Made by a program: the position numbers and the translations under genes. Under the pieces are notes generated by a model, which did not search any database, was not told where the DNA came from, and saw only the letters and a program-made list of their open reading frames with translations. A stretch of 64,000 nt of DNA. It comes from Aphodoplasma sp045592745 (GTDB lineage Bacteria > Bacillota > Clostridia > UBA1381 > UMGS1253). Of the stretch, positions 8,140 to 18,086 are shown in pieces. The stretch covers positions 124,001 to 188,000 of the forward strand of contig JAZNVH010000025.1 of assembly GCA_045592745.1 (NCBI GenBank), read 5' to 3'. Numbering within the stretch: the first letter of the stretch is position 1; each line of letters opens with the position of its first letter.

Positions 8140-10176
8140 TTATAAAAGTATCCTGTCTGTAAGCAAAGAAATCTTTTTTTCAAGGGCATTAGTTTCTTCA
8201 TTTGTCAAATGAAGAGTAGAATCAAAAAGCTCACTTACGGCTTTTTGTACCTCTTTTAATATATCCATATCATTAAATAAGTTTGCAATTCGCATAGTGG
8301 GCAGTCCATGCTGTTTTGTGCCAAAAAAATCACCCGGTCCACGAAGCCTTAAATCCTGCTCGGAAATATAAAAGCCGTCGTTTGAACTACACATTATCTG
8401 CATACGCTTTTTTGCAATTTCACCTTCACCTTGATTAAAAAGTATGCAATAGCTTTGCTCAGCACCACGTCCGACGCGCCCACGAAGCTGATGAAGCTGA
8501 CTTACACCAAAACGCTCTGCGTTTTCCACTATCATAACATTTGCGTTGGCAACATCGACACCGACTTCAATAACGGTTGTAGATATTAAAATGTCTATTT
8601 CTCCTGCTTTAAAATGGGTCATGATGTTTTCTTTTTCATCGCTTTTTAGCTTTCCGTGTAAAAGAGCGCAGCGAAATTCGGGGAATATTTTAGTTCGAAG
8701 CATATCTGCATAGTCAATAACATTTTTTAAATCGCTGTTTTCGGTTTCTTCAATTAAAGGACAAACTATGTATATTTGTCTGCCATTTAAAACGTGTTTT
8801 TTTATAAATGCAAATATACGCTCACGCATTTTTTCGTCTACACAATACGTAAGAACATTTTTTCTGCCCGGTGGCAGCTCATCAATAATCGAAATGTCAA
8901 GGTCGCCGTATAAGATAAGCGCCAGCGTACGTGGTATTGGTGTTGCACTCATTACAAGCACGTGCGGATTATCACCTTTTTGAGCGATGCTGTCACGGTG
9001 AATAACGCCAAAACGGTGCTGTTCGTCGGTGATAACAAGCGCAAGTGATTTATAAATTACGCCTTCTTGTATCATAGCGTGAGTACCGATTATAATGTCG
9101 GCATATCCACTTTTTATATCCTCATATGCTTGTCGTTTTTCTTTTGCACTCATAGAACCAACAAGCAGACATACGTTTATGGTGTGACAATCCATCATCT
9201 TTTTAAAGTTTTCATAATGTTGCTTTGCCAAAACTTCAGTTGGCACCATAAGTGCTGACTGATATCCACTTTTTGCGCAGGCGTACATTGCTGCTGCGGC
9301 AACTACTGTTTTTCCAGAGCCTACATCACCTTGAACAAGCCTGTTCATTGATACACTGCGTGATAAATCGTCGCAAATTTCATCTATAACCTTTTTTTGT
9401 GCGTTTGTAAGCGAAAAGGGAAGAGAATCAACAAATTCTTTCGTGTATGATGTATCAATATGCGCTTTTTGCAAGGTATTCGTCTTTGATGTCTTTATTT
9501 TTGAAAGCGCCAAAGAAAGCGTTAACAATTCATCAAATACAAGGCGTCTTCGTGCTCGTGAATAACTATCAAAATCACTTGGAAAATGAATTGTACGAAC
9601 AGCCTCATCAAATCCAAGCAAATTATACTTTTCTATCAAAGAGCGGGGGAGTGTTTCTTTAAAAGATGGGCACATTTCAAGTGCTGACGCAATCGCTTTT
9701 TGCACCGTTTTTTGCGCAAGATCAGCCGTAAGAGGATAAATAGGAACAATTTTGCCCGTTACAAGCTGTTTTGTATCGATTTTTTCAAAAATAGGGTTTT
9801 CAATAAACTTTTTTGATCCCATTTTTTTGATTTTTCCGTAAAAAGTATAAGAATCTCCCTTTACGATACTATTTTTTATATATTTATTGTTAAACCATGT
9901 CGCAGTAATTTTGCCACTTTCATCAACCAAATCTACATTATAAAGGGAAAGAGACTTGTTTATTCTGCGTTCAGAAACAGCCGAAAAAACGGTGGCTTTT
10001 ATGCACACCGTTTCGGAATCGTTTGCTTCAAATATAGGAACAATTTTTGTTCTGTCTTCGTAATCGCGCGGGAAATATAAAAGTAAATCGGCAACGTTGT
10101 ATATACCCAAACGTGCAAATAATTTTGCTCTTGCATTACCAATGCCCGATAGCGCGCTGACAGGTTTGTTTAACAT
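8140..10176 (-). CDS. recG: ATP-dependent DNA helicase RecG
   Basis: 678-residue superfamily 2 helicase that remodels stalled forks and Holliday junctions. A wedge/OB domain lies at the N-terminus (ADLLLYFPRDYEDRT). The helicase core has GDVGSGKTVVAA (Walker A), ITDEQHRFG (DEQH box), MSATPIPRTLAL (motif III) and QLRGRVGRG (motif VI). A TTG nine bases before the ATG at 10176 keeps the frame open, but the SD AAAGGA is placed correctly only for the ATG. It starts 14 bases after the fakA stop and belongs to the asp23-fakA-recG group. Confidence 0.97.
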   Translation of the reverse strand: MLNKPVSALSGIGNARAKLFARLGIYNVADLLLYFPRDYEDRTKIVPIFEANDSETVCIKATVFSAVSERRINKSLSLYNVDLVDESGKITATWFNNKYIKNSIVKGDSYTFYGKIKKMGSKKFIENPIFEKIDTKQLVTGKIVPIYPLTADLAQKTVQKAIASALEMCPSFKETLPRSLIEKYNLLGFDEAVRTIHFPSDFDSYSRARRRLVFDELLTLSLALSKIKTSKTNTLQKAHIDTSYTKEFVDSLPFSLTNAQKKVIDEICDDLSRSVSMNRLVQGDVGSGKTVVAAAAMYACAKSGYQSALMVPTEVLAKQHYENFKKMMDCHTINVCLLVGSMSAKEKRQAYEDIKSGYADIIIGTHAMIQEGVIYKSLALVITDEQHRFGVIHRDSIAQKGDNPHVLVMSATPIPRTLALILYGDLDISIIDELPPGRKNVLTYCVDEKMRERIFAFIKKHVLNGRQIYIVCPLIEETENSDLKNVIDYADMLRTKIFPEFRCALLHGKLKSDEKENIMTHFKAGEIDILISTTVIEVGVDVANANVMIVENAERFGVSQLHQLRGRVGRGAEQSYCILFNQGEGEIAKKRMQIMCSSNDGFYISEQDLRLRGPGDFFGTKQHGLPTMRIANLFNDMDILKEVQKAVSELFDSTLHLTNEETNALEKKISLLTDRILL

Positions 10177-10190
10177 AAAAATCAATCCTT

Positions 10191-11801
10191 TTATTCAACC
10201 GAAAGTATATAATAGTAAAGCGGTTGATTGCCTTTTTGCAACAAAACGTCTATATCGCCATATTTTTCTTCAAGAGTATCAAGCATATCATTTGCCTGTT
10301 CTTCTGAAACATCTTCACCGTAATATACTGTGACAAGCTCGGATTCGTCGTCAACCATATCTTCTGCAAGCTTGAGCAAAACCTCATCAGGAGTATTTGA
10401 TACAGCGCATATACTACCTTCGGATATTCCTATTATATCGCCGGATTTAATCTCTGTTCCGGAAACGCTTGTATCACGAACAGCGTATGTTACCTGACCG
10501 GTTTTAACATTTGAAATAGCTTCGCACATTGCTTCTTCGTTTACTTCCTGCTCTACGTGCGGTAAAAATGCCATCATAGCAGCAATACCTTGCGGAGCGG
10601 TTTTTGTAGGTATAACTACAATATTTTTATCACTAAGCTCTTGTGCCTGATTTGCAGCAAGAATTATATTTTTATTGTTAGGAAGTATAAATATGCAATC
10701 TGCATCTATTCTCTCAGCTGCGCTTAAAATATCGTCAGTACTTGGATTCATTGTCTGTCCACCCTCGATTATTTCATCAACGCCATAATCGGAGAATATA
10801 TCTGCAAGACCGCTTCCTGCAACAACACTGACAAAACCATATTTCTTGTGTTGCTGCGGTTTTGGTGTTTCAACTTGCTCAGCAGGGGAAGACTCCTCTG
10901 CTTCCATAATACTTGTATGCTGAAGCTTCATATTATCAATTTTGATGCGTGAAAGCATACCAAGCTTGACAGCTTCTTCGAGAACAAAGCCCGGATGATT
11001 TGTATGAATGTGAACCTTCACAATTTCATCATCATCAATTACAAGCTTGCAATCGCCCTTTGGATCTATAATTTCACTAAAACGCTTTACATCAACACCT
11101 GATGATTTTTTATCAATAATAAACTCTGTGCAGTACGCAAATTTTATATTTTCAACATCAATTGCAGCTTGTGCTGCACCTGATGTTGTTTGTTTTACTG
11201 CTTCTTTCAAATCAACAAGCTCACCTGTTGAAAGGGCATGATACGCACCTTCCAACAGTTTGACAAGACCTGCGCCGCCGGCGTCAACAACACCGGCTTC
11301 TTTTAAAACAGGTAGCTGGTTTGGTGTATTATCAAGCGCTGTTTTTGCTGCAGCAATTGCTTCATTTAGCATAGCGCAAACATCTTCTTCGCGCTCGGCA
11401 ATTTTAACCGCTGCTTCGGCAAATTCGCGTGCAACTGTTAAAATAGTTCCCTCAGTGGGACGCATAACTGCCTTATATGCAGTATCCGAAGCACATTTTA
11501 AAGCCGCTGCAACCTCTTTTGCACCGACACTCTGTTTTCCTTCAAGGCTTTTTGCAAGACCGCGGCAAAGCTGTGAAAGAATAACGCCTGAATTACCTCT
11601 TGCACCACGAAGAGATGCACTCGAAAGAGTCTTTGCAGCATCTCCGATTGCAGGAGTTATAAATTTTTTGATTTCATCTGCTGCCGCAGAAAATGTAAGC
11701 GACATATTTGTACCCGTGTCACCGTCAGGAACAGGGAATACGTTCAGTTTATCGACAGCCACCTTATTGTTATTGAGGTGATTTGATGCCGAAATAATCA
11801 T
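10191..11801 (-). CDS. fakA: FakA/YloV family DAK2-domain kinase
   Basis: Fatty acid kinase catalytic subunit family. The family phosphorylates FakB-bound fatty acids for phospholipid synthesis. The N-terminal DAK2 domain carries LNVFPVPDGDTGTNMSL, with metal-binding Asp residues, and SLRGARGNSGVILSQ. The C-terminal DegV-like region ends QKGNQPLYYYILSVE. The ATG at 11801 (536 residues) has no SD. The frame runs upstream to ATA 11837, six bases after a GGGGGGAG SD, and would restore the conserved VTSIDGIQFAN segment. The true start may therefore be ATA. No fakB was seen in the window. Confidence 0.93.
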   Translation of the reverse strand: MIISASNHLNNNKVAVDKLNVFPVPDGDTGTNMSLTFSAAADEIKKFITPAIGDAAKTLSSASLRGARGNSGVILSQLCRGLAKSLEGKQSVGAKEVAAALKCASDTAYKAVMRPTEGTILTVAREFAEAAVKIAEREEDVCAMLNEAIAAAKTALDNTPNQLPVLKEAGVVDAGGAGLVKLLEGAYHALSTGELVDLKEAVKQTTSGAAQAAIDVENIKFAYCTEFIIDKKSSGVDVKRFSEIIDPKGDCKLVIDDDEIVKVHIHTNHPGFVLEEAVKLGMLSRIKIDNMKLQHTSIMEAEESSPAEQVETPKPQQHKKYGFVSVVAGSGLADIFSDYGVDEIIEGGQTMNPSTDDILSAAERIDADCIFILPNNKNIILAANQAQELSDKNIVVIPTKTAPQGIAAMMAFLPHVEQEVNEEAMCEAISNVKTGQVTYAVRDTSVSGTEIKSGDIIGISEGSICAVSNTPDEVLLKLAEDMVDDESELVTVYYGEDVSEEQANDMLDTLEEKYGDIDVLLQKGNQPLYYYILSVE

Positions 11802-11858
11802 ATTAGCAAATTGTATACCATCAATTGAAGTAACTATTTTAATCTCCCCCCAAAGACA

Positions 11859-12209
11859 TTAATCGACACGAGCACTTTCCACGCTGACGTTGATTTTTCC
11901 AACCTTGCAGCCGGTCATACTTTCTATGCTGTATTTTACATTCTTGATAATGCTTTCACATATTGCTGAAATATTAACTCCGTATTCAACCATAATGTGC
12001 AAATCTATGGTTATACGGTCGTTCTCTGTTGAAATATTTATCCCTTTTGTAATTGAATCACCTAACAAAAGTCCTACAAGACCGTTTCCTTTGCGCGTTG
12101 CCATACCAACAACACCATAACAGCGAGTTGCTGCCATGCCTGCTATTTTTGCTAAAACTTCATTTTGAATGACGATGATGCCATTTTCATTTTCAGTTTG
12201 AAGTGTCAT
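11859..12209 (-). CDS. Asp23/Gls24 family protein (YloU-like)
   Basis: A 116-residue Asp23/Gls24 domain protein with NGIIVIQNEVLAKIAG, VEYGVNISAICESI and a C-terminal VGKINVSVESARV strand. The family is tied to envelope stress, and the yloU-yloV order is standard in Firmicutes. An in-frame ATG at 12224 overlaps the SD. The ATG at 12209 lies seven bases after GGAGG and matches the family start (MTLQTENENGIIV). It is the first gene of the asp23-fakA-recG group. Confidence 0.9.
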   Translation of the reverse strand: MTLQTENENGIIVIQNEVLAKIAGMAATRCYGVVGMATRKGNGLVGLLLGDSITKGINISTENDRITIDLHIMVEYGVNISAICESIIKNVKYSIESMTGCKVGKINVSVESARVD

Positions 12210-12254
12210 AAAACATACCTCCATATTAAGCTGATATTAAGTACACTACATATA

Positions 12255-12283
12255 ATTTTATCATAAATTATTTAAATAGTCTA
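12255..12283 (-). promoter_or_regulatory. Promoter of asp23-fakA-recG
   Basis: On the minus strand TAGACT (12283-12278), a 17-base spacer and TAAAAT (12260-12255). It overlaps the last codon of rmuC, separating the two minus-strand groups. Confidence 0.55.
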
Positions 12284-13549
12284 TACCAAATTTTCATTTT
12301 CTTCTTCGTCTAAAAGTTTTGCTGCATCCATATCCGATAGGGAAGTGATTTTCTTGAGTGTGCTGCGTATTTTTCTTGTACGTACACCCACAAGTTTATC
12401 AAGCTCTTTGTTTGCCTGTTCAAGACGAGTTTGTGTCTGAATAAGTACATCGCCAAATTTGTCAAACTCTGTTTTGACAGCACCGAGCACATTCCATACC
12501 TCACCGGAATGTTTTTGTATAGCAAGCGTACGGAATCCCATTTGAAGACTGTTTAAAAGTGATGCCATAGTCGTAGGACCTGCTATGTTTATTTTATAAT
12601 CACGTGCAAGCGTTTCTATAAGACCGCGGCGGACAACCTCGGCATAAAGTCCTTCAAAAGGAAGGAACATAATCGCAAACTCCGTTGTCTGAGGAGGCGA
12701 AACGTACTTATCGTGAATTGTCTTTGCAGAAAGTTTTATACTTCTTTCAAGCGCCGCTCCTGCTGCAGAAATTAATGCAGCGTCACCGCTGTCATATGCG
12801 TCAACGAGATTTGTATACATATCAGCAGGGAATTTTGAGTCAATTGGAAGATATACAACTTCATCGTCAGTTCCGGGCAGACACACAGCAAATTCGACAG
12901 GGTCACGTCCTGAAGGCTTTGTAACGACATTTGTTTTATACTGCTCGGGGGATAGAATTTCCTCCAAAATTGCTCCAAGCTGTATCTCGCCGAGAATACC
13001 ACGTGTTTTCACGTTTGAAAGCACCTTTTTTAAATCACCGACACCAACTGCAAGCGTTTGCATTTCGCCAAGTCCCTTATAAACTTGTTCAAGCCTTTCG
13101 CTTACAAGTTTAAATGATTGGCTTATGCGTTCGTCAAGTGTTTTCTGTAATTTTTCATCAACAGTTTCACGCATTTTTTCAAGCTGTTTCTCATTGTTTT
13201 CGGAAACTGCCTTTAATCTGTTTTCAACGGTGATGCGAATGTTTTCAAGCTTTTGTTCATTTTCAAGGGAAAACTGTTTAAAACGCTCTGCGATTTCTTT
13301 AAGGCGATTATCCTGCATCTGTGCACTTGTTTTTTGTGTATCGGATAAAATGTCGGAAATCATTTTCATGTTTTCCTGAGTATTTTTTGCGTTTTCTATG
13401 CGTGAATTACGCATTTCATCAAAAATTTGCTTTTTAAAAGCGTCAAAATTGTCTGCGTTATTATCTTTTGATACAGACGATACTTTTATTAATAATATTA
13501 AGGATAAAATGAGCGAGGCAATACATACTGCCAGAACAAAGTATTCCAT
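12281..13549 (-). CDS. rmuC: DNA recombination protein RmuC
   Basis: 422 residues. A transmembrane segment (about 3-25) is followed by a long coiled coil with repeated heptads (QMQDNRLKEIAERF) and then the RmuC nuclease-like domain with GILGEIQLGAILEEIL, PIDSKFPADMY and LNSLQMGFRTLAIQK. RmuC limits inversions at short inverted repeats. The ATG at 13561 overlaps the SD; the ATG at 13549 has GGAGG five bases upstream and is used. It is last in the DUF512-der-plsY-gpsA-rmuC row, without a visible terminator. Confidence 0.92.
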   Translation of the reverse strand: MEYFVLAVCIASLILSLILLIKVSSVSKDNNADNFDAFKKQIFDEMRNSRIENAKNTQENMKMISDILSDTQKTSAQMQDNRLKEIAERFKQFSLENEQKLENIRITVENRLKAVSENNEKQLEKMRETVDEKLQKTLDERISQSFKLVSERLEQVYKGLGEMQTLAVGVGDLKKVLSNVKTRGILGEIQLGAILEEILSPEQYKTNVVTKPSGRDPVEFAVCLPGTDDEVVYLPIDSKFPADMYTNLVDAYDSGDAALISAAGAALERSIKLSAKTIHDKYVSPPQTTEFAIMFLPFEGLYAEVVRRGLIETLARDYKINIAGPTTMASLLNSLQMGFRTLAIQKHSGEVWNVLGAVKTEFDKFGDVLIQTQTRLEQANKELDKLVGVRTRKIRSTLKKITSLSDMDAAKLLDEEENENLV

Positions 13550-13578
13550 ATTTTCCTCCATTAATATAAGCTATTGTT

Positions 13579-14589
13579 TTACCAACTTATTATATCGCGT
13601 TCGCTTTCGGCACGCTTTGCACGACCCATAAGCTGACCGATAGAATCTTGTACGGGCATATTTTCAAAAAGCACACGATACGTACACTCGGTTATAGGCA
13701 TTGACACGTTATATTTTTTTGCAAGCTCGTACGCTGCTGCACATGCGTTTACACCCTCGACAACCATATGAACCTCGTCAGTTGCTTCTTTTAGTGTTTT
13801 TCCCTGACCTATAAGTATACCAGCACGTCTGTTACGGCTGTGATTACTCATACATGTAACTATCAAATCACCTATACCCGTAAGACCTGCAAATGTTTCA
13901 ACGTTCGCTCCCATAGCAACACCAAGACGTGAAATTTCAGCAATTCCACGTGTCATAAGTGCAGCAATTGTGTTATCGCCACAACCAAGACCTACTGCAA
14001 TTCCTGCCGCAAGAGCAATTACGTTTTTTATAGCACCGCCAATTTCAGCACCGAGTATGTCATCACTTGTATACACACGGAATGTGTTATTCATAAAAAT
14101 ATCCTGCACAACCAAAGAAATTTCCTCGTCGTCGGAGGCAACTACGTTTGCCGTTGGTATACCGAGAGCAACCTCCTCTGCGTGAGAAGGACCACTCATA
14201 ACACCAAGACGAACATCGGGGATTTCATCTTTTATAACCTCAGACAAACGCTTAAGTGTGCTTGTTTCAAGTCCTTTTGCAATATTTAAAACAATCTGTC
14301 CCGAAGCTATGTGTTTTGCAAGCTCTTTTGTGATATTTCGTACCGCATGCGAAGGCGTTGATAAAACAATAAGCGCTGCATCTTTTACACAAACTCCCAT
14401 ATCGTTTGAGAATGTAATGTCACCATCAAGCTTAATTCCCGGTAAAAATTCTTTGTTTTCGCGGTCTTTTTTCAGACGGTCTGTTTCTTCTTTCTGCCAT
14501 GACCATAAAAAAACCTCAAAACCCTTCGTAGATAAAAGGGAAGTGATAGCGCTGCCCCAGCTGCCCGAACCTATAACTGCAATTTTCAT
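13579..14589 (-). CDS. gpsA: Glycerol-3-phosphate dehydrogenase [NAD(P)+]
   Basis: Reduces dihydroxyacetone phosphate to sn-glycerol-3-phosphate for phospholipid synthesis. The 336-residue protein starts MKIAVIGSGSWGSAITSLL (Rossmann GxGxxG). VLNIAKGLE and GAIKNVIALAAGIAVGLG (with the catalytic Lys) and GLTGIGDLIVTC are family blocks. The frame is open 33 codons upstream with no SD; ATG 14589 has AAGGAGGG upstream. plsY, the next enzyme of the pathway, is the adjacent upstream gene. Confidence 0.97.
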   Translation of the reverse strand: MKIAVIGSGSWGSAITSLLSTKGFEVFLWSWQKEETDRLKKDRENKEFLPGIKLDGDITFSNDMGVCVKDAALIVLSTPSHAVRNITKELAKHIASGQIVLNIAKGLETSTLKRLSEVIKDEIPDVRLGVMSGPSHAEEVALGIPTANVVASDDEEISLVVQDIFMNNTFRVYTSDDILGAEIGGAIKNVIALAAGIAVGLGCGDNTIAALMTRGIAEISRLGVAMGANVETFAGLTGIGDLIVTCMSNHSRNRRAGILIGQGKTLKEATDEVHMVVEGVNACAAAYELAKKYNVSMPITECTYRVLFENMPVQDSIGQLMGRAKRAESERDIISW

Positions 14590-14603
14590 ACAAGGAGCCC
14601 TCC

Positions 14604-15269
14604 TTATTTTTTCTGACCTATTTTTGATTCTGTTCCATTTATAAGACGCACAATGTTTGCGTGATGACGACCTATTGCAAGGACGCACATAATAATTGCT
14701 GTACCAAGCAAAATGTAATTATAATCTTTGTCTGCAAAAAAAGTAAAAATACATACTGAGGTGGGGAAAAGAAGTGCCCCTACTATTGAGCCAAGCGATA
14801 TGTAACGTGTAAGCACCATTACAAGAAGTGCACCTATAAGTACAATCAAACCAACTCTCCAGTCAAGCATAAAAATTACTGCTGCAGAAGTTGAAATTCC
14901 TTTTCCGCCTTTAAACTGGAAAAATACAGGGTAATTATGTCCTAAAACAACAGCTACACCGCAAAGACAGGTGAGTATGTTTTTTGCGCTCAAAGGCTCT
15001 TCAAAGTTATTTTTTGCAATATTGCATACGATGATCGCAAGCAAAACAGCTATAACACCTTTTAGAGCATCGAGTATAAGAGTATATACACCGACTTTTT
15101 TGCCGTATGTTCTTAGCATATTTGTAGCACCTGCATTACCGCTGCCATGCTCTCTTATATCGCTGCCGATAAGCCTCGAAATGATAATTGATGAGTTTAC
15201 ACTGCCTATAAGATATGCAGCAATTGTAAATATAACAAATATTATTATGTCTTCTATTGTAAAATTCAT
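14604..15269 (-). CDS. plsY: Glycerol-3-phosphate acyltransferase PlsY
   Basis: Membrane acyltransferase that moves acyl groups from acyl-phosphate to glycerol-3-phosphate. The 221-residue protein has about five membrane spans and the three PlsY motifs: GSVNSSIIISRLIG near residue 22, GSGNAGATNMLRTYGKK, and HNYPVFFQFKGGKGIST. The substrate comes from GpsA, encoded directly downstream. The SD (GAAAGG) lies rather far, about 12 bases, from the ATG, so initiation may be weak or coupled. Confidence 0.96.
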   Translation of the reverse strand: MNFTIEDIIIFVIFTIAAYLIGSVNSSIIISRLIGSDIREHGSGNAGATNMLRTYGKKVGVYTLILDALKGVIAVLLAIIVCNIAKNNFEEPLSAKNILTCLCGVAVVLGHNYPVFFQFKGGKGISTSAAVIFMLDWRVGLIVLIGALLVMVLTRYISLGSIVGALLFPTSVCIFTFFADKDYNYILLGTAIIMCVLAIGRHHANIVRLINGTESKIGQKK

Positions 15270-15304
15270 AGTACAACCAAGCCTTTCGTCATCATTTGTT
15301 TTAA

Positions 15305-16633
15305 TCAGTTGTTCTTTTCGCCGCTTTCACGAATTATAAAATGTATGGGTGTCCCTTCAAAACCAAAAGCACTTCTTAACTGATTTTCAAGATATCTTTG
15401 ATATGAAAAATGGAACAGTTCCGCTTTATTTACAAAAATCACAAACGTAGGCGGTTTTGTGCTCGCCTGAGTTGCGTAGTATATGCGAAGGCGTTTTCCT
15501 TTATCCGACGGTGGCTGCACCTTTGCCGTAGCTTCTCCGATTACATCGTTTAGCATACCTGTACTGATACGCCTTGAATTTTGCTCTGCCACAGATTTAA
15601 TCATCTCAAATACGCCGTCAACGCGGCTACCGGTTTTGGCAGAAATAAAATGCACCGGTGCATACTGCATAAATGCAAGCGTATCCATTATATCCATTTT
15701 GTAATTTCTCATCGTGTTTGTTTCTTTTTCAACGATATCCCACTTATTTACAACAACGATTGATGCTTTTCCGCTTTCGTGAACAAAACCTGCAATTTTA
15801 GAATCCTGCTCAGTTATACCCTCTGAGCCGTCAATCATTATAATACACACATCACTGCGCTCAACAGCAGCATAAGCACGGATAACGCTGTAACGCTCAA
15901 TTCTTTCGTCAACCTTTGACTTTCTGCGTATTCCTGCTGTATCAATAAACATATAACGCTGTGATTCACGCTCGTAATAAGTATCAATAGCATCGCGCGT
16001 GGTGCCCGCGATATTTGTTACAATAACTCTTTGTTCACCAAGAATTCTGTTTATAAGCGAGGATTTACCCGCATTTGGTTTTCCCACAATCGCAACCTTT
16101 ATTATATCGTCATCGTCGTCCATCTCCTCGGAAGAGGGGAAATACTTTGCCGCTTCGTCAAGCAAATCACCAACGCCAAGTCCGTGTGTGGATGAAATAG
16201 CAATCGGGTCACCAAGACCGAGGTTATAAAACTCATAAAAATCCATTGGCGGCTCACCCGTATTATCGATTTTGTTTACCGCAAGGATAATAGGTTTATT
16301 CGATTTTATCAGCATTGCCGCAACATCTTTGTCCGACGCTGTAAGACCATCGCGCACATTTACCATAAAAATTACAACGTGAGCCATATCAATAGCAAGC
16401 TCTGCCTGGGCACGCATCTGAGCAAGTATTTCATCATCAGCTTTTGGCTCGATACCGCCCGTGTCAATGAGCGTAAATTCGCGTCCAAGCCATTCTGCAT
16501 CTGCAAAAACACGGTCGCGGGTAACGCCAGGCGTATCATCGACAATACTTATGCGCGTTCCGGCAATTTTATTAAAAAGTGTAGATTTTCCAACGTTTGG
16601 TCTTCCTACAATAGCAACTATCGGTTTTGCCAT
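15305..16633 (-). CDS. der: Ribosome assembly GTPase Der (EngA)
   Basis: Tandem GTPase required for 50S maturation. The 442-residue protein carries two G domains, GRPNVGKSTLFN (about residues 8-19) and GKPNAGKSSLIN (about 182-193), each with a DTAG-type switch and NKxD motif (VNKID, VNKWD), and a C-terminal KH-like domain ending GTPIHFIIRESGEK. SD GGAGG precedes the ATG. The DUF512 gene upstream overlaps its first 16 bases, a pairing common in Clostridia. Confidence 0.97.
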   Translation of the reverse strand: MAKPIVAIVGRPNVGKSTLFNKIAGTRISIVDDTPGVTRDRVFADAEWLGREFTLIDTGGIEPKADDEILAQMRAQAELAIDMAHVVIFMVNVRDGLTASDKDVAAMLIKSNKPIILAVNKIDNTGEPPMDFYEFYNLGLGDPIAISSTHGLGVGDLLDEAAKYFPSSEEMDDDDDIIKVAIVGKPNAGKSSLINRILGEQRVIVTNIAGTTRDAIDTYYERESQRYMFIDTAGIRRKSKVDERIERYSVIRAYAAVERSDVCIIMIDGSEGITEQDSKIAGFVHESGKASIVVVNKWDIVEKETNTMRNYKMDIMDTLAFMQYAPVHFISAKTGSRVDGVFEMIKSVAEQNSRRISTGMLNDVIGEATAKVQPPSDKGKRLRIYYATQASTKPPTFVIFVNKAELFHFSYQRYLENQLRSAFGFEGTPIHFIIRESGEKNN

Positions 16634-17961
16634 GAATGTTGTCCTCCTGTATGTTGTGATATATTTAAAATCTTTTCTGCAAAATCACATCCGTCATTTA
16701 AAACTGGGGTGATTTTTATTTTAAGCTTTTCTTCAAGCTCTGAAAGGCTTATATCGTCCAAAAATACGTCGTCGTCAGCGCGCAGCATTGATGCAGGAAT
16801 AAAAAGCTCCTGTCCAAGATTGATGCCTGAAAGCTGAGCTTGTATATCGCACGCGCACACAAGTCCGCTCACATTTACGCCTCCACCAAAGAAATTGTTT
16901 TTTATTTTAAATACCTGTATCTTAATTCCTTCGCAATGTTTTTCGAGTTTATTTGCAAGTGATGATATAAAATCGTACGCAAGCTCGCCGGTTGCAATGC
17001 TTACGCATCTTTTATCAACACGGACAGGCATTTTCTCAAGAGCTGCCAAAAACTCATTTTCCATACTCACGATAAGACCTACGCCGTTATCAATTTGCGG
17101 ATATCCGTCGTATTCATCTTCACTTGGGAAGGGAATATCCGTCATAAGATAAAATTCATCTGATGCGTATACAAGATTGTTATCGTATTGTTTTTTGAAC
17201 TCTTTTTGGTATTTTTGAATTTGCAAAACAAGCTGGTGTGCACTGTCCTTATCAAAAGGCTTTAAAGGATAAAGTCCCTCGCGGTGTGCACTAAGTCCAA
17301 CGGGAACAACACTTATACTGTTTACATACGGAGAAAGCCTTGCAAGGTCTGTAAGCGTTCTGTCAAGCTCATGCTTGTCATTTATATCAGGGCAAAGCAC
17401 AATCTGGCAGTTCATATAGATACCATTTTGTGCCAGTTTTTGCATGATTTTATATAATTTTCCTGCAAATCTGTTATTAAGCATTTTTTCGCGAAGGGAA
17501 GGATTGGTCGTGTGCACAGACACATTAACCGGTGAAATTCGCATGCGTATAATACGCTCGATGTCCTTATCAGTTAAATTTGTAAGCGTAATATAATTTC
17601 CCTGCAAAAATGATAAACGCGCATCATCATCTTTGAAATAAACTGTTTTTCGCATACCTTTGGGAAGTTGGTCTATAAAGCAGAAAATACATTTGTTTTT
17701 ACAGCTTTTCGGCTCGTCCATCAAAGAATTTTCAAACTCAATTCCCAAATCTTCATATCCTGTGTATACTTCTACTATTTCTCGCTCGCCGTCTTTTGTA
17801 AGAACTTCTATTTCAAGCTCTTCGTCGCACGATAAAAATTTATAATCTAAAACATCAGTAATTTCGGTGTTGTTTATGCTTATTATGCTGTCACCGGCTT
17901 CAAGACCGATTTGTTCGGCGATGCTTCCGGGCTCTACAGCCTTTATTTTTGCATTTTTCAT
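16618..17961 (-). CDS. DUF512 protein (PDZ plus radical-SAM-like Fe-S)
   Basis: 447 residues. An N-terminal PDZ-like segment (EPGSIAEQIGLEAGDSIISI) is followed by CKNKCIFCFIDQLPKGMRK, a CxxxCxxC cluster of radical-SAM type, then a TIM-barrel region and the DUF512 C-terminus. A GTP-independent Fe-S oxidoreductase role is proposed for the family, but no reaction is proven. The ATG at 17961 has AAAGGG upstream; an upstream in-frame ATG at 17976 lacks an SD. It is the first gene of the group that includes der, plsY, gpsA and rmuC. Confidence 0.9.
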   Translation of the reverse strand: MKNAKIKAVEPGSIAEQIGLEAGDSIISINNTEITDVLDYKFLSCDEELEIEVLTKDGEREIVEVYTGYEDLGIEFENSLMDEPKSCKNKCIFCFIDQLPKGMRKTVYFKDDDARLSFLQGNYITLTNLTDKDIERIIRMRISPVNVSVHTTNPSLREKMLNNRFAGKLYKIMQKLAQNGIYMNCQIVLCPDINDKHELDRTLTDLARLSPYVNSISVVPVGLSAHREGLYPLKPFDKDSAHQLVLQIQKYQKEFKKQYDNNLVYASDEFYLMTDIPFPSEDEYDGYPQIDNGVGLIVSMENEFLAALEKMPVRVDKRCVSIATGELAYDFISSLANKLEKHCEGIKIQVFKIKNNFFGGGVNVSGLVCACDIQAQLSGINLGQELFIPASMLRADDDVFLDDISLSELEEKLKIKITPVLNDGCDFAEKILNISQHTGGQHSWQNR

Positions 17962-18008
17962 AATATGCCCTTTCATAAGTGCTTAATATACATATATATC
18001 CAACTAAT

Positions 18009-18037
18009 ATTATCCACTAAAAACAGCAAATAGTCAA
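18009..18037 (-). promoter_or_regulatory. Promoter of DUF512-der-plsY-gpsA-rmuC
   Basis: On the minus strand TTGACT (18037-18032), a 17-base spacer, GATAAT (18014-18009). It lies back to back with the plus-strand promoter at 18087-18115. Confidence 0.7.
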
Positions 18038-18086
18038 GTGTTTTTGAAAATATAGACCAAAAAACACAATATATAGTAAAATACTG

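Noticed and set aside
14590..14688. 33-codon upstream extension of gpsA
   Set aside because: No SD, arginine-rich nonsense translation, and overlap with the end of plsY.
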